Source of the DNA: Cephalopachus bancanus
Taxonomy: Eukaryota > Chordata > Mammalia > Primates > Tarsiidae
Length of the DNA stretch: 64,000 nt
NCBI GenBank assembly: GCA_027257055.1
Contig: JAPVLO010000083.1
Coordinates: 3,208,001 to 3,272,000, forward strand
Reading direction: 5' to 3'
This document shows positions 37,441 to 49,400 of this stretch, one piece after another. The notes below the pieces were generated by a model, which worked only from the letters and a program-made list of their open reading frames with translations, did no database searches and was not told where the DNA came from. Each line of letters opens with the position of its first letter. The first letter of the stretch is position 1. The position numbers and the translations under genes are program-made.

Positions 37441-38004
37441 AATGAAAGATTTAACGTTGGAGTGGTTGAGTAAACTTAGTTAAGTGGAGCTAAAATAACA
37501 TCAGTTTTGGAAAAATAATTCTAAATTTTTTCACCTCCCATTCTTAATACTTAATCTATATAACCTACAGCTGCCCAGACACTCAAGAGGACACTGAGCA
37601 GCATCTATACTATGGTTCTCCCCAAGAGCACGTCTGGGTATGGAGCTTAAACTCACCATCCGGGTGAGTTTCTCAAAACAAAATCATTTCCAAAACCAGT
37701 GAATATTTGCCTTTAGAAACATAAAGACTAGCAGGCCCTCAGTGGATATTCCTTTGCCAGGTTGAAATATATAAAAAGAAGAAGAAAATTCGTTCATCCG
37801 GCATTGGCCAGTTTTGCAATGCCAAAATCTGAAATTTATTAAATGTATACAACATGCCTTGTATTGCATCACTCTGGAGTATAGCCATAAATAGGGTTCA
37901 GTCCTACTCAGGAAGAGATGATAATCTAGCCAGAGAAATTAGGTACACGTACATTAAGTAAATAATTAAGGACTAGGTCAGGGCATAATGAAGTGATCGC
38001 TGTG
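37441..38004. other. No recognised feature
   Basis: Ordinary AT-leaning sequence. Confidence 0.4.
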
Positions 38005-38215
38005 ATACAACTGAATGATAATGGCATTTATTGAGCACCTACTATGTACCAATTTCTGCTCTAATCGTTCTATGTTTATTAAGTCATTTGCCCTGACAGC
38101 AATCTTGTGGGGTAAGAGCAATTATGGACCGATTTTGCAGAAGAGGATATGGAGACAGAGAAGGTTAACACCATCCTCAGGGTCTACACGACTGAACTAG
38201 CACTCAAACCTGGCA
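38005..38215 (-). mobile_element. MIR SINE
   Basis: Reverse-strand MIR: TTATTGAGCACCTACTATGT, ATTATGGACCGATTTTGCAG and GGAGACAGAGAAGGTTAAC. Confidence 0.75.
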
Positions 38216-38514
38216 GCATGGTCTTGTAAATCAGGCAGGAGAGTATAGACATGTCATGGTAGCTACCTGTGCTCTTGCCTGAGATATTGTCTCCCAGAGT
38301 TTAGAGAAGAGAGGGAAACATGGAACAAACTTATCTGAGTGGTTTCTTAGAAGACGCACTTTGAGCTGGGACCAGAAATACGAGTATGTAGGTGTGAACT
38401 GCTAGAAGCTGAGGCTGGAAAGGGCTTCTAGGTAGGAGAACAGCTTGAACACAGGAGGGATCTAGGCAGGATGAGTGGAGAGGCGCTAAGGAGAAGCAGT
38501 GTGTTCCAGAGGAA

Positions 38515-38710
38515 AGAGCATGAATATCTCAATTCAAGTTTTTGCTCAGTCACTTACTTGCTTGATCAAGTTCCCTGACCCTCGGTTTCTTCATCTATGT
38601 AAATGGGAGAAAATTAATAACCTTATCACTAGTTGTGAGTAGCAAATATGTTATCCACATAGTCTTTAGCACAGAAACTGTCACATTGTTAGTGCCCAAT
38701 AAAAGGGAGC
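38515..38710 (+). mobile_element. MIR SINE
   Basis: Sense MIR: TGCTCAGTCACTTACTTGCT, CTCGGTTTCTTCATCTATGT, AAATGGGAGAAAATTAATAA and TTAGTGCCCAATAAAAGG. Confidence 0.75.
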
Positions 38711-39384
38711 TCTATTATTTTAAGAAATGTGTTCAAAGACGTGGGGAACTCACACAAGACGGAAAGATGGGACAAGACTGTGGAAGGCCTTGTAAAAAAA
38801 AAAAAGAAAGGCATAGAATAGACACGTGATGGTGGCCACTGGGAAGGGAATTCACAAACTTAAATTAGTGTATTTCCAACAGGGTTATGATGCACTAGTG
38901 AGCAGTGATCAATATAATGGGAAGTGGCAAGTTTTTAAAGGAATAAAATAGAGCTAGAGGTATAATTTCACAGTCTTTCAAGGATAAGACAGTATTATTT
39001 CATGATTCCCTAGATTTACTTTTTGTACGTTTTTGTATATGCATCTTATGTATGTGCATGCAGGGTAACTATATAAAAATTATTTTTTTACTATGGGTTG
39101 AGGTAAAAAAAACTTTTTAAAACCACTGATTTGGATGATACCTTTCTCTACCAATTCTGGATGTCCTGACAAATAACAGCCTGCCAATAAAACCCAGAAC
39201 AATTTTGAAATGAACGACATTGCAGTAGGTATAGGCTTTTAACTACTGCAGAATGAGACTGTGTGAGAAGTTTATCCTGGCTTTTTCCTGTGGTGCTGCA
39301 ATGGCATGAAATGTTTCCTTGTGCCAAATAGCACAGGGCAAGAGGAGTTTCTTCAGAAGCCATGTAGTGAAACTTGTTCTAGAT
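38711..39384. other. No recognised feature
   Basis: Sequence up to the target site of the large L1. Nothing recognised. Confidence 0.4.
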
Positions 39385-39400
39385 CTGGTTAACAACTTTT

Positions 39401-39767
39401 TATTTATTTATAGTTATTTCTTTTTTATTATAAAGATGTGGGGTACAGTTCAGAGTTAGGTATACGAACGTTGATCATGCAGGTACCCTTGTTGATGAGA
39501 TGTGCCCATCCCTCCCCTAGCAGTTTCCCTCAACTGCCAATTCCTCCCCACTTCCCTGACAGTTTCCCACTACAGCCGATCCCTTTCTTATAGTACTATA
39601 ACTGTTCAAGTTCCGCTTATGTGTGAGAACATATGGTACTCTGTTCTTTGTTTCTGTGATAGATCACTGAGTGTGATCAACTCCAAATCCATCCAAGTCT
39701 CTGCGAAGTCCATATGTTTGTCCTTCTTTATGGCTCCATAATATTCCATTATGTATATGTACTACAT
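39401..39767 (-). mobile_element. Second L1 3' end, within the transduced segment
   Basis: Variant A 3' UTR plus the end of ORF2, from GATGTGGGGTACAGTTCAGA to ATATTCCATTATGTATATGT. It lies between the left target duplication and the 150-bp non-L1 piece. I could find no convincing target duplication of its own, so it was probably already downstream of the source L1 and supplied the used polyadenylation site. Confidence 0.8.
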
Positions 39768-39918
39768 TAAAAAATTATTTTTCTAGGCAGTGATTTATTC
39801 GAGGTGAATAGATACAGTTATGTACTAAATAATACTCCAGATGACTGTATTACAGACTCAAAAAACATCACAGCTGGAAGGGACACCCCCAACAAAAAAT
39901 CTATTCCCAAATCATAAT
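39768..39918 (-). other. Non-L1 segment, candidate 3'-transduced DNA
   Basis: About 150 bp with no similarity to L1, Alu or any repeat that I know. It separates the L1 A-tail (T-rich run at 39921-39930) from the second L1 3' end. Its position inside the outer duplication marks it as a copy of sequence from beside the source element. Confidence 0.7.
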
Positions 39919-40112
39919 TTTCTTTTTTTTCAATTATAAAGATGTGAGGTACAATTCAGGGTTAGGTATACAAACATTGATTATGCAGGGACCATTGTTG
40001 ATGAGGTATGCCTCTCCCTCTCCTAGCAGTTTCCCTCAACTGCCAATCCCGTCCCTCTTCCCCTGACAGTTTCCCACTACAGCCAAACCCTTTCTTATAG
40101 TATTATAATTGT

Positions 40113-43100
40113 TCAAGGTCCACTTATGAGTGAGAACATTTGGTACTCTGTTCTTTGTTTCTGTGATAGATCACTGAGTATGATCGACTCCAAATCCATC
40201 CAAGTTGCTGCGAGGTTCATATATTTATCCTTCATTATGACTGCATAATATTCCATTGTGTATATGTAACACATTTTAAAAATCCAGTCTAGCTTTGATG
40301 GGCAACATGGCTGGTTCCGTGTTTTTGCTATTGTGAATAAAGCTGCAACAAACATACGTGTGCAGGTATCTTTTTTGTAGAATGATTTGAGTCTTTCCGG
40401 GTGCATTCCCAGTAGGGGAATTGCTGGTTCGTATGGAAGGTCAACTTTTAGTTCTTTCAGACATCACCACACTGTCTTCCAGAGAGGTTGCACTAGTTTG
40501 CATTCCCATCAGCAGTGTAGAAGTGTTCCTTTTTCTCTGCATCCTTGCCAGCATCTCTTGTGATTTGTTTTATTAATGATGGCCTTTTTTACTGGGATTA
40601 GGTGGTATCTCAATGTGGTTTTGATTTGCATTTCTCTAATGATGAGTGAGGCTGAGCACTTGTTCATGTGTCTGTTGGCTGCCTGCATAATTACATTTGA
40701 GAAGTGTCTATTCATGTCTTTTGCCCACTTTTTAATGGGGCTGTTTGTTTTTTTCCTTTCAGCATGTTTGAGTTCCTTGTAGATCCTAGATGTTAGACCT
40801 TTGTCAGATACACAGTTGGCAAATATTTTTTCCCATTCTGTGGGCTGTCTCCCTGCTCTCTTGATGGTTTTGTTTGCTTTGCAGAAGCTCGACAGTTTGA
40901 TGAGGTCCCACTTGCCTATTTTATTTCTTAAAGTATTGGCCTTTAGGGTTCTGAATAGGAATTGGTTGCCAGTTCCAATTTCCGTAAGGGTGTCTGCTGT
41001 GTTTTCTGAGATTCTTATAGTTTGAAGTTTTACATTTAGGTCTTTGATCCATCTAGAGTTAATTTTTGTGTATGGTGATAGGTAGGGGTCCTGTTTCAAT
41101 CTTCTGCATGTGTTCAGTAAGTTTTCCCACACCATTTACGGAATAGGTTCTCCTCTCCCCAGTGGTTGTTGTTGGAGGCTTTGTCAAAGATGAGTTGGTT
41201 AAGAAATTGAGGCTTTGTTTCCAGAATCTCTATCCTGTTCCATTGGTCTTTGTGCCTGTTCTTGTACCAATACCAGGCTGTTTTGATTACTGCAGCCTTA
41301 TAGTAAAGTTTGAAGTCTGGAAGTGTCATACCTCCTGCTTTGTTTCTTTTGTTAAGGATTGTTTTGGCTATTCGTGGTTGTTTATGTTTCCATAAGAATT
41401 TCAGTATTGTCATTTCCAGGAATGAGAAGAATGATGTTGGTAACTTAATGGGTATTGCGATGAATCTGTAGATTGCCTTTTGTGGGATGGACATTTTAAC
41501 AATGCTGATTCTTCCTATCCATGAGTATGGAATATTTTTCCATTTGTTTGTGTCTTCTTGGATTTTTTTGAGAAGTGTTTTATAGTTCTCATTGTAAAGG
41601 TCTTTCACTTCTCTGGTTTAGGAAGATGCCGAGGTATTTCATTTTTTTTTTTTGTGACTACTGTGGATGGGATTGTGCCTTTAATTTGGGTCTCTGCCTG
41701 CTTGTTTTTGGTGTATAGGAATGTAACTGTCTTTTGCACATTTATTTTGTACCCTGAGACTTTGCCAAAGTCCTTTATCAGTGCAAGCAGGTTTTTGACA
41801 GATTCTCTTGGATTTTCAAGATATAGGATCACAGTATCAGCAAGGAGGGATGACTTGACTTCCTCTTTTCCTATTTGGATACTCGTAATTTCCTTCTCTT
41901 GTCTAATTGCCCAAGCTAGGACTTCCAACATAATGTTGAACAAGAGGGGTGAGAGTGGGCAGCCTTTTCTTGTTCCAGTTTTAAGGGGAAATGTTTCCAA
42001 TTTCTGTCCATTTAGCAATATGTTAGCTGTGGGTTTATTGCAGATGGCACTTACTATTTTGAGGTATCTTCCTTCTATACCTAGGTGTGTGAGGGTTTTT
42101 AATCAAGAAGGATGCTGGATTTTATCAAAAGCCTTTTATGCATCTAATGAAATAATCATGTGGCTCTTGTTTTTTACATCAGTTGATGTATTTAATTACT
42201 TTCATGGTCTTGTGAATGTCGAACCAGTCCTGCATCCTGGTGATGAAGCCTACTTGGTAATGGTGGATGATTTTTGAGATGTGTTTTGATCTGATTTGCT
42301 GGAATCTTTTGCATCTGTGTTCATAGGGGATATTGGCCTGTAGTCCTCTTTTTTGTTGTTGTTGGATCTTGACCTGGTTTGTGTATCAGTGTGATGTTAG
42401 TTTCGTAAAATGATTTGGGGAGAATTCCACCTTTCTCAATTGCCTGGAATACTTTCAAAAGGATTGGTATCAGCTCCTCCTTGTAAGTTTTGTAGAATTC
42501 TGTTGGAAAATTATCCGGTCCAGGGCTTTTTTTTGTAGATAGTTTTCTTATGACAGAGTCAATTTCCTGGGTTGTTATTGGTCTATTTATTGTCTCAATG
42601 TCTTCTTGTTTCAACCTGCGGGTTGTGTGATATCAGAAAGTCCTCCATTTCATTTAGGTTGTCAAATTTGTTTTCCATACAGATGTAAATCATAATCTCT
42701 GACAATCTTTTGTATTTCTTTGGGGTCAGTTGTGATTTGAACTTTTCTATTTGTGATTGTGTTTATTTGGGCCTTTTCTCTCTTTTTCTTGGTTATTCTG
42801 GCTAGGGGTCCATCAGTCTTGTTAATCCTTCAAAGAACCAGCTTTTTGTTTTGTTGATGTTTTCTATACTATTTTTGTCTTCTATGTCCCATATTTTGGC
42901 TCTTATTTTGGTGATTTGGATTCTTCTGCTAAAGTTTGGGTTTTGGTGGTCTTCTCTTTCCAGCTCCCTTAGGTGATTTGTCAGGCTCTCCACTTGTGAT
43001 CTTTCCATTTTCTTGATGTGTGCTCTTGGAGATATAAAATCCCCTCTGAGAACTGTTTTCATGGCATGCCAGAGGTTTTGGTAAGATGTTTCTTTCTTTT

Positions 43101-43900
43101 CATTTATTTCCAGGAATCTTTTAATTTCTGCTTGATTTCAGTGTTGACCCAGTAGTTGTTCTGCATCATGCTGTTTAGTGTCCATGTCCTTGTGGGCTTT
43201 GGGGAAACGTTGTTGGTGTTGATATTTATTTTTATTCCACTGTGGTCTAAGAATGTGCATGGCAACATTTCAACCATATGGAATTTGCTTATGCTTAATT
43301 TGTGGCCAATGATGTGATTGATCTTGGAGTATGTTCCATGTGGTGATGAGTAGAATGTATATTCTGTGGTTGTTGGGTGGTAGGTATCTATTAAGTCCAT
43401 TTGGTCGAGTGTCAAGTTTAGGTTCTGGATCTCCTTGTTGATTTTTTGCTTCAGTGATCTATCTAGGGCTGTCAGTGGAGTATTTACATCCCTTGCTATA
43501 ATAGAGCCAATATCTTTTTAAAGTTTATTTAGTAGTTGCTTTCTAAATGCTGGTGCTCCTGTGTTGGGTGCATATATGTTTAGGATGGATATTCCTTGTT
43601 GATGGATTGAACCTTTTATCATTATGTAGTGTCCTTTTGCATCTTTTAAAATTTTTGGTAGCTTAAAGGCTGTTTTGTCTGATATTAATATTTTGTGATT
43701 GATTTGCCTAGAAACTCTTTTTCCATCTTTTAACTTTGAGTCTGTGTGCATCCCTTGTAGTGAGATGAGTCTCCTGGATGTAGTAAATAATTAGGTCATG
43801 GTTTTTTATTCAGTGTCCCATTCTGTGTCTTTTCAGTGGTGCATTCAGTCCATTCACATTCAGGCTGATTATTGAATGTGATCATTTCTCCCTGTCATGA
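40113..43900 (-). pseudogene. L1 ORF2 (endonuclease-reverse transcriptase), disrupted
   Basis: ORF2p nicks target DNA and reverse-transcribes L1 RNA. The reading here is split across frames. In order on the minus strand: endonuclease text LNVNGLNAPLKRH near 43840, GHYIMIKGSIHQQ and LNIYAPNTGAP near 43600, TEYTFYSSPHGTYSKINHI and LDHSGIKI near 43300; reverse transcriptase text [20 protein letters not shown] near 42500, [15 protein letters not shown] near 41950; then the C-terminal region ([41 protein letters not shown]). The catalytic FADD/YADD motif reads LADT near 41850, losing an Asp. Reconstructed span is about 3.79 kb, near the usual 1,275 codons. A plus-strand 239-codon frame at 41558-42277 is its antisense. 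Confidence 0.9.
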
Positions 43901-44207
43901 GGCTCTTATAAAGTTTTTTCTTTGCTTGTTTTCTTTGGCTTTGAGGTTAATGTATGTGTGCATTTTCAAGTTTCTTGTTGCATTGTATTCTCTGTTTGTT
44001 TTGTGCTCTGCTGTTCTCTTTGGAAGTGTGGTCATTCTTTTTTTTCTTTCTTTTGTGCTTAATACCTTTTAAAGTGTCTCCTGTATAGCTGGTGTGCACG
44101 CTGCATAATTTCTTAGGGATTGGATGCCTGGGAAGGATTTTAATTCTCCATCACTCATGAAGTTGAGTTTGACTGGATATGAAATTATTGGTTGAAATTG
44201 TTTTTTT

Positions 44208-44482
44208 TTGAGTTGGAGTCTCTCTGTCGCCCAGACTGGAGTGCAGTGGCATGCTCCCGGCCACCGCAGCCTTGATCTGCTCCAGTGATCCTTCCGCCTC
44301 AGCCTTCCAAGTAGCTGGAGTTACAGGCATGTGCTACCACACCCAGTTAATTTTTTGATTTATTGTAGAGATGAGGTCTCGCCAAGTTGCCCAGGCGGGT
44401 CTCGAACCCGTAGGCTCAGGCAATCCATTCATCTCGGCCTCCCAAAGCACTGGGATTACAGGCTGAGCCACCAAGCCTGGCC
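44208..44482 (-). mobile_element. Alu SINE inserted in L1 ORF1 (C-terminal domain)
   Basis: Full dimer, with a 15-base duplication TGAAATTGTTTTTTT at 44193-44207 and 44483-44497. It is younger than the L1 host. Confidence 0.95.
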
Positions 44483-44912
44483 TGAAATTGTTTTTTTGAG
44501 GACTTTGAATATAGGGCTCCAGTCCCTTCTTGCTTGTAGTGTTTCTGCCGATAGGTTTGTTGCTATTCTGATTGATTTTCCCCACTAGGTAATCTTACCT
44601 TTCTCTCTTGCTGCCTTTAGGATTTTTTCTTTTGTGCCTACTTTGTGTAGGTGTATTAATATGTGTCTAAGGGTTGGTCTTCTCATCTGATGTCTTGTGG
44701 GGGTTCTCTGTATCTCTTGTACTTGGCTGGTCACATCTCTGGTGAGATGGGGAAAGAGTTTCTTGTATTACCTTCTGGAATACTTCCTCCAAGTTGTTCT
44801 CCATGTCTCTTTCTTCTTCTGGGATATCCATCAGGCATAGGTTCAGCCTCTTGATATAATTGCCCACCTCTGGTAGGCTTTGTTCTTCCTTGAGTCTTCT
44901 TTCGATTTTTTT

Positions 44913-45191
44913 TTTGTTTTTTTGAGTTGGAGTCTCACTCTGTCGCCCAGACTGGAGTGCAGTGGCTGCTTCCGGCCACCGCAGCCTCGCCTGCTGGGCT
45001 CCGGCGATCCTTCCGCCTCCGCCTTCCGAGTAGCCGGAATTACAGGCATGCGCTACCACGCCTGGCTGATTTTTTGATTTATTGTAGAGATGAGGTCTCA
45101 CTGCCCAGGCGGGTCTCGAACCCGCGGGCTCAGGCAATCCACTCACCTCAGCCTCCCAAAGGCGCGGGATTACAGGCTGAGCCACCAAGCC
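44913..45191 (-). mobile_element. Alu SINE inserted in L1 ORF1 (upstream part)
   Basis: Full dimer with many CpGs, so probably young. On the minus strand, ATCAAAAGA and ATCGAAAGA flank it as an imperfect target duplication. Nearly identical to the Alu at 33652-33933. Confidence 0.95.
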
Positions 45192-45680
45192 TGACTCTTT
45201 TGATGTTTTTTTTACAGATTGTGTTAATTCCATGTTTTGGTTTCAAGTTCTGAGATTCTTTCTTCAGCTAGATTAATTCTGCTTTCCATGCTTGTCATCT
45301 TGTTATTTATTTCCTGGATGAAATTTTTTATTGCCAAAATCTCTGTTACAAATTCTTTCAGTGTTGCATCTTATCTTTCTTGAGTCTTATTCACTCTTTC
45401 CATCCATTCCCTAATCCCTGTGGTATTCTGGGGCCAGTCATTGATGACTTCCATTGTTTGGGCACCAACGTCTGATTTTTTGGGAGTTTTGTCTTTGGTA
45501 CACTTGAAATTGCCTGAGGTCTTCCTTTGGTTTTTCCTCATTTATGACAGATCTCTTGTTTTTCTCTTTAGTTCTGTTAGTCAGGGTCAGTGGGAAGAGT
45601 TTTCCCTTTTGATGTTTGCTCAGTCCTCTATTCTTCCTTGATCCAGACTCTGGATTTGTTCTCTTTTAAAATAGGATGGT

Positions 45681-46587
45681 GGAGGGAAAGCTTTGCTGAC
45701 TCTTGTAGTGTTTGAAATTAGAATAAATTAGGGGATGGGGTGCACTGATCTCTTTGGAGTTCTTCCTCATCCTTTTCTGGCCACACCCTTTGTCCCATAG
45801 CTGGATCAGGGTAGAGGGTGAGGCGCCTGGAACTCAGCACTGGTCAGGTCCCTCTGAAGTTTGTGCTCTCAGGATATTCTCTCTGGGCCATGATCGATCC
45901 CTGAGTAGTTGATCCGCCAGTCACAGTGATAGGGTCTGTTGCTCCGTGGTAAGCAAGTCAGAGTACTTTCCCGTTCTGCCTTCAAGATGGTGGTGGGGTG
46001 TCTGTCTTGTCCTCTTCTGTGGGAACTTGCCCCTGTACTCCCTCCACAGCCCCTACCAGAGCCCTGCCAGGTGCTGAAGTGGTGAGGCAAAGCCAGGAGT
46101 TGACAGTCTCTCTCCTGCTTCAATGGTGAGGGAGAGCCTGGGGCAATAGTTTCTCCCTGCCACTGTTTCAAAGGAAAACTTCTGTCCATTTATTAAAAAA
46201 TGGCGTTTTGCTTCTGTGACCTGGGAAGAGCCAGAGACGAAGTAGAGAAGCTGTTGCACTGGGGCCTGGCCACCCTTTAACGAGCCCCACTTAGACAGTC
46301 TCTCCCAACATTTTCTTTCCAGGGAGGGTTTGTTGATTTAAAAAAAAAATTTAAAAAAAATGGTACTCGGCTTCTGCATCCCAGGAATTGCTAGGGTCCA
46401 AGCCCAGTCGCTGTGGCACCAGCTGCTGCACCAAGAGAGCCCTGGCTGCTAGCTCTCTAGCCCTCACTCAGTCAACCACTCACACACCCACTCGCTCACC
46501 TGCACATACATAAAATTTTCCATACACTCACTCATTCACATGGGGACTCACATAGTCTGACTGGCTCAGCTGCTATCTTCCCAACTC
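45681..46587 (-). promoter_or_regulatory. L1 5' UTR with internal promoter region
   Basis: About 0.9 kb upstream of ORF1, GC-richer than the ORFs. The first bases on the minus strand, GTTGGGAAGATAGCAGC, parallel the start of human L1, which has AAGATGGC as a YY1 site. Here that word reads AAGATAGC. Promoter function is inferred from position and family. Confidence 0.65.
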
Positions 46588-46603
46588 CTGGTTAACAACT
46601 TTT

Positions 46604-47394
46604 ATATTTTTTGGGGGAAAAGTTATGTCAGTTCAATTCCTAAAGAAAATAAACATGTAGGAAATAATTGTTATAGAAACATTATTTTGAATTTTTCTAG
46701 ATGAAAGGAATTTCCCCAAGTCCAATAGTCTTTTTTCCCCCACAAGAGGAATACCTTCTAAGCTAGCCATTTGATGTGTAGGGTCTGTAGAATTTCCTCA
46801 TTCATGGAGGTAAGAGTTGGTTCTTCTTGAATTTTCACCAATGGCAATCATAAAAAAACAAAGTGTGGAGAGTTAGAAGAGGGAATGTAAAAGATGTTTG
46901 ATAATTGCTAGTTAACAATGCTAACCTGAATGTAATCCTATCCTAGATGCTTCCATAAGTGAAAGTCTTCCATGCTTTCCACTAGAGAGAATATTATTCT
47001 ATTCCCACAATATCCTCCAAGCCCCTTTTTCTCACTCCATAGGGAAGAAGTTAGGCAAAAATTCATACCTGATCTCTCTGGGACTGCAGCAACTTTGACC
47101 CAGTTGCTTACTGGTGCCTTTTCAGAGTTGTATTTCTATTCCTGAATGTTGCCTTCTAAGTAATCTTGAAAGACATATAAATTCCTCCAGGCTGTGTATT
47201 TTCATTAAAAAGTATGCAATCTATTGAAATAATATGCTGTGAAGTTAGGAATAAGTTAGAATGGAACTACCCCCTTTTTCTTCTTTTATTGTGATTTTAC
47301 ATTGGGAAAAATAGAGAATTCCATTTTCTACTCTCACTGTGGCTAGCTCTGAAGTCCTTCTATCCGGGCATGTTATCGGTATATTGTCGGTTGT
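46604..47394. other. No recognised feature
   Basis: AT-rich, no nameable repeat. Confidence 0.4.
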
Positions 47395-47600
47395 TGAGTG
47401 TCTTCTGGGGGTCTGGCAGTGTGCAGGTACTCTGCATACATTCAAACCAACAAACTTGAAGGACAGAGATTATTGACCAATATTTTTCTGATGGGGAGAG
47501 TCTCAGAGAGGTTAATGGCTCTCTAGCTCCACAGTTAATAAACCAAGGAGTAGAAAAATAGGCTAGATGCTTTGATCTACAGAGCCAGGAGCTTTTCTGT
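47395..47600 (-). mobile_element. MIR SINE, decayed
   Basis: TGTCTTCTGGGGGTCTGGCA, CTGATGGGGAGAGTCTCAGA and GAGGTTAATGGCTC fit a worn reverse-strand MIR. Confidence 0.5.
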
Positions 47601-47647
47601 ATTTATAGATAATTTATCACTTTGTGTTTTCAGAATCTAAAGACTGC

Positions 47648-47770
47648 ACTATCCAATATTGTAGCCACTAGGCACATGTGGCTACTGAGCACTGGAAAGG
47701 GAATGGTTCATGCTGAGATACAGAAACTGTCCATTTAATAAATATGCATGTGTACCCCAAATCTAAAATA
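47648..47770. mobile_element. hAT-Charlie MITE remnant
   Basis: CTATCCAATATTGTAGCCAC, GCACATGTGGCTACTGAGCA and GCACTGGAAAGGG belong to the small Charlie element whose consensus reads GTAGCCACTAGCCACATGTG. The same family recurs at 60545-60765. Confidence 0.7.
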
Positions 47771-48714
47771 AAAATAGAAAAAAACCCAAAGATTTAAAAT
47801 TAATGTAATTTATCTTAATAATTTTAAGCTGTTGACTAAATTTTGAACTAATGACAGTTTGGATATATTGGGTTAAATAATGTTTATCATTAAAATTAAT
47901 TTTGCCTGTTACTTTTTACTTTTTAAATGTGTCTACTAGAAAATTCAAAATTACGTTCGCAGCTTGCATTACATTTCTGCCTAACAGCCCAGAACTCCGT
48001 AGAAGGTGAGAGGACTGGTGAATTTTATTGTCTTGTGTGTTGACTGATGAACAAAGATGACTTTGTTCACTTGTGCTGTGTCCCAGGCTGGCAAATGTGA
48101 CACGGGCTACTCCCCTGCATTTGTATGTGAAATTTGCTCAAACAGGGAGCCTGAGCCTTTGATTGTGCCTGCCAGAGGCACATCCCTCCAACTCAAGGTC
48201 AGTGGGATGTTTTGGCTCACACACAGATGTTCCACTTCCTCAACTGGCTGTGTGCCAGGCTGTCTATCTGCTGCTGTGTCGCACTGTCTCCCAGTCACTA
48301 AAGTCAATGTTACCTTGTTCCCCTGCAGATCCTTGTAAGACAGTCTGTAGGGAGCTTTGGCCCGAAAAGACTTGACTGAAGGCCTGTGAATCTTAGAAAT
48401 GGTGCCAGAAGCCCTGTGGTGAGCAGTGTGGTTCTGATGAAAATGGAAATATTTTCTATACAGAGATATCTCTCCCACTTACCCCACATTCTAAACTGCC
48501 ATGCTTTTGCTTAAAGGTCACATCATATATTCTTGCTAATTTACATATTTTGAGTAAGCTTTAGATACTCAACTAAATCCTGGGTCATGAGCTACTTTGA
48601 ATGATGAGTAAGGCAGAAAAAGTAAAAATAATGTGTTATTTCATTTACTGTATTGGCTATCTATGCCAAATCTGCTTTTTTTTTTTAAGTTTGACTAAAT
48701 GAAATTCTCATCAT
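47771..48714. other. No recognised feature
   Basis: AT-rich up to 47960. The 48050-48480 part is more balanced and has overlapping frames on both strands (93 and 123 codons) with no domain. Confidence 0.4.
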
Positions 48715-48850
48715 TTGTACTTAATTCATTCTATTCCACATTTATTCATTCCTTCATTAATATAACATCATCTAGTTAGCAGGCACTGTAGGTGACCCAG
48801 TTAATACCTGCTCTCTTCCCTCAAAGTACTCTTGCAGCCCCATATGCAAA
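48715..48850 (-). mobile_element. L2 LINE fragment
   Basis: TTCATTCCTTCATTAATATA, AGCAGGCACTGTAGG and a CTCAAAGTACTCTTGCAG block on the reverse strand of L2. Confidence 0.6.
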
Positions 48851-49139
48851 TAGATACAATCTGAGGCTGAATGTCAATTTGTTTATGGGGTCTCAATAGA
48901 GTGCTTTTGGAGTTAAGAAGGGAAAGGTATGACCAGGGAAACCATCAAACAGGAGGTATAATTTGGAATAAACTTTGAGGAATCAAGAGAGACTATTCAA
49001 AGAAAAGAAATATGTTGGAGTAATGGTAAGGGGTTGATGGGCAAGAATATGATGCTCTTGTATGGGAGGAGCAAGGGCTGAGGTCAGGAAGGTAGGAGGA
49101 GATCAGTTGAACATAATTCTTCAGTGCCAAGCTGAGGAG
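48851..49139. other. No recognised feature
   Basis: Purine-rich, no nameable repeat. Confidence 0.4.
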
Positions 49140-49400
49140 TGTCAATCTCTTTCTCTACTTTTCTCAATAAATGATGTTGGGGAAACAAAAAGTACATCTA
49201 TTTTCAGAAAAACAGACAATGAAATAATAGATTATAAATAAAAAATACCAGACTGGGGAAATACAAAAAAAAAAAAAAAAATAGGAAGAAAGGATGGATG
49301 ACACAGCTGAGTGGAAACTCTGTGTGAGCTTCCTTGTGGCCAAAGCAAAAAGGAAGGTAAGACTGGTAATATAATTATTACTGTTCAGGAGAGAAGAAAC
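49140..49400 (+). mobile_element. Ancient L1 ORF2 fragment
   Basis: TTTTCTCAATAAATGATGTT and GGGGAAACAAAAAGTACATC are old L1 ORF2 text. An A18 run lies at about 49265-49282. Confidence 0.5.

Larger units (their letters stand above)
44060..45680 (-). pseudogene. L1 ORF1 (RNA-binding protein), split by two Alus
   Basis: ORF1p coats L1 RNA as a coiled-coil trimer. The surviving minus-strand text VGNYIKRLNLCLMDIPEEER (near 44830) is the start of the RNA-recognition region, and DTENPHKTSDEKTNP follows. After the first Alu, ISYPVKLNFMSDGE (near 44170) is the C-terminal domain. One Alu interrupts the C-terminal domain and the other falls just before the RNA-recognition region, at the coiled-coil end. 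The exact start codon is not visible, so the 5' limit is approximate. Confidence 0.75.
39401..46587 (-). mobile_element. Near full-length L1 insertion with a 3' transduction
   Basis: One 7.2-kb insertion enclosed by a perfect 16-base duplication CTGGTTAACAACTTTT at 39385-39400 and 46588-46603. On the minus strand the order is: a 5' end beginning AGGAGTTGGGAAGATAGC, 5' UTR, ORF1 (with two nested Alus), ORF2, a short 3' UTR with A-tail near 39920-39930, about 150 bp that is not L1, then a second truncated L1 3' end and a final A-rich tail. Both coding regions are broken, so it cannot move by itself now. The duplication at both outer edges argues that the extra 3' material arrived with the L1. 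Confidence 0.9.

Noticed and set aside
39401..39767. Reading the second L1 tail as a tandem duplication of the main L1 3' end
   Set aside because: The two tails differ at many positions and are separated by non-L1 DNA, so they are distinct L1 copies.
41558..42277. 239-codon plus-strand frame, the longest in the window
   Set aside because: It is the exact antisense of L1 ORF2 reverse transcriptase sequence; the real coding sense is the minus strand.
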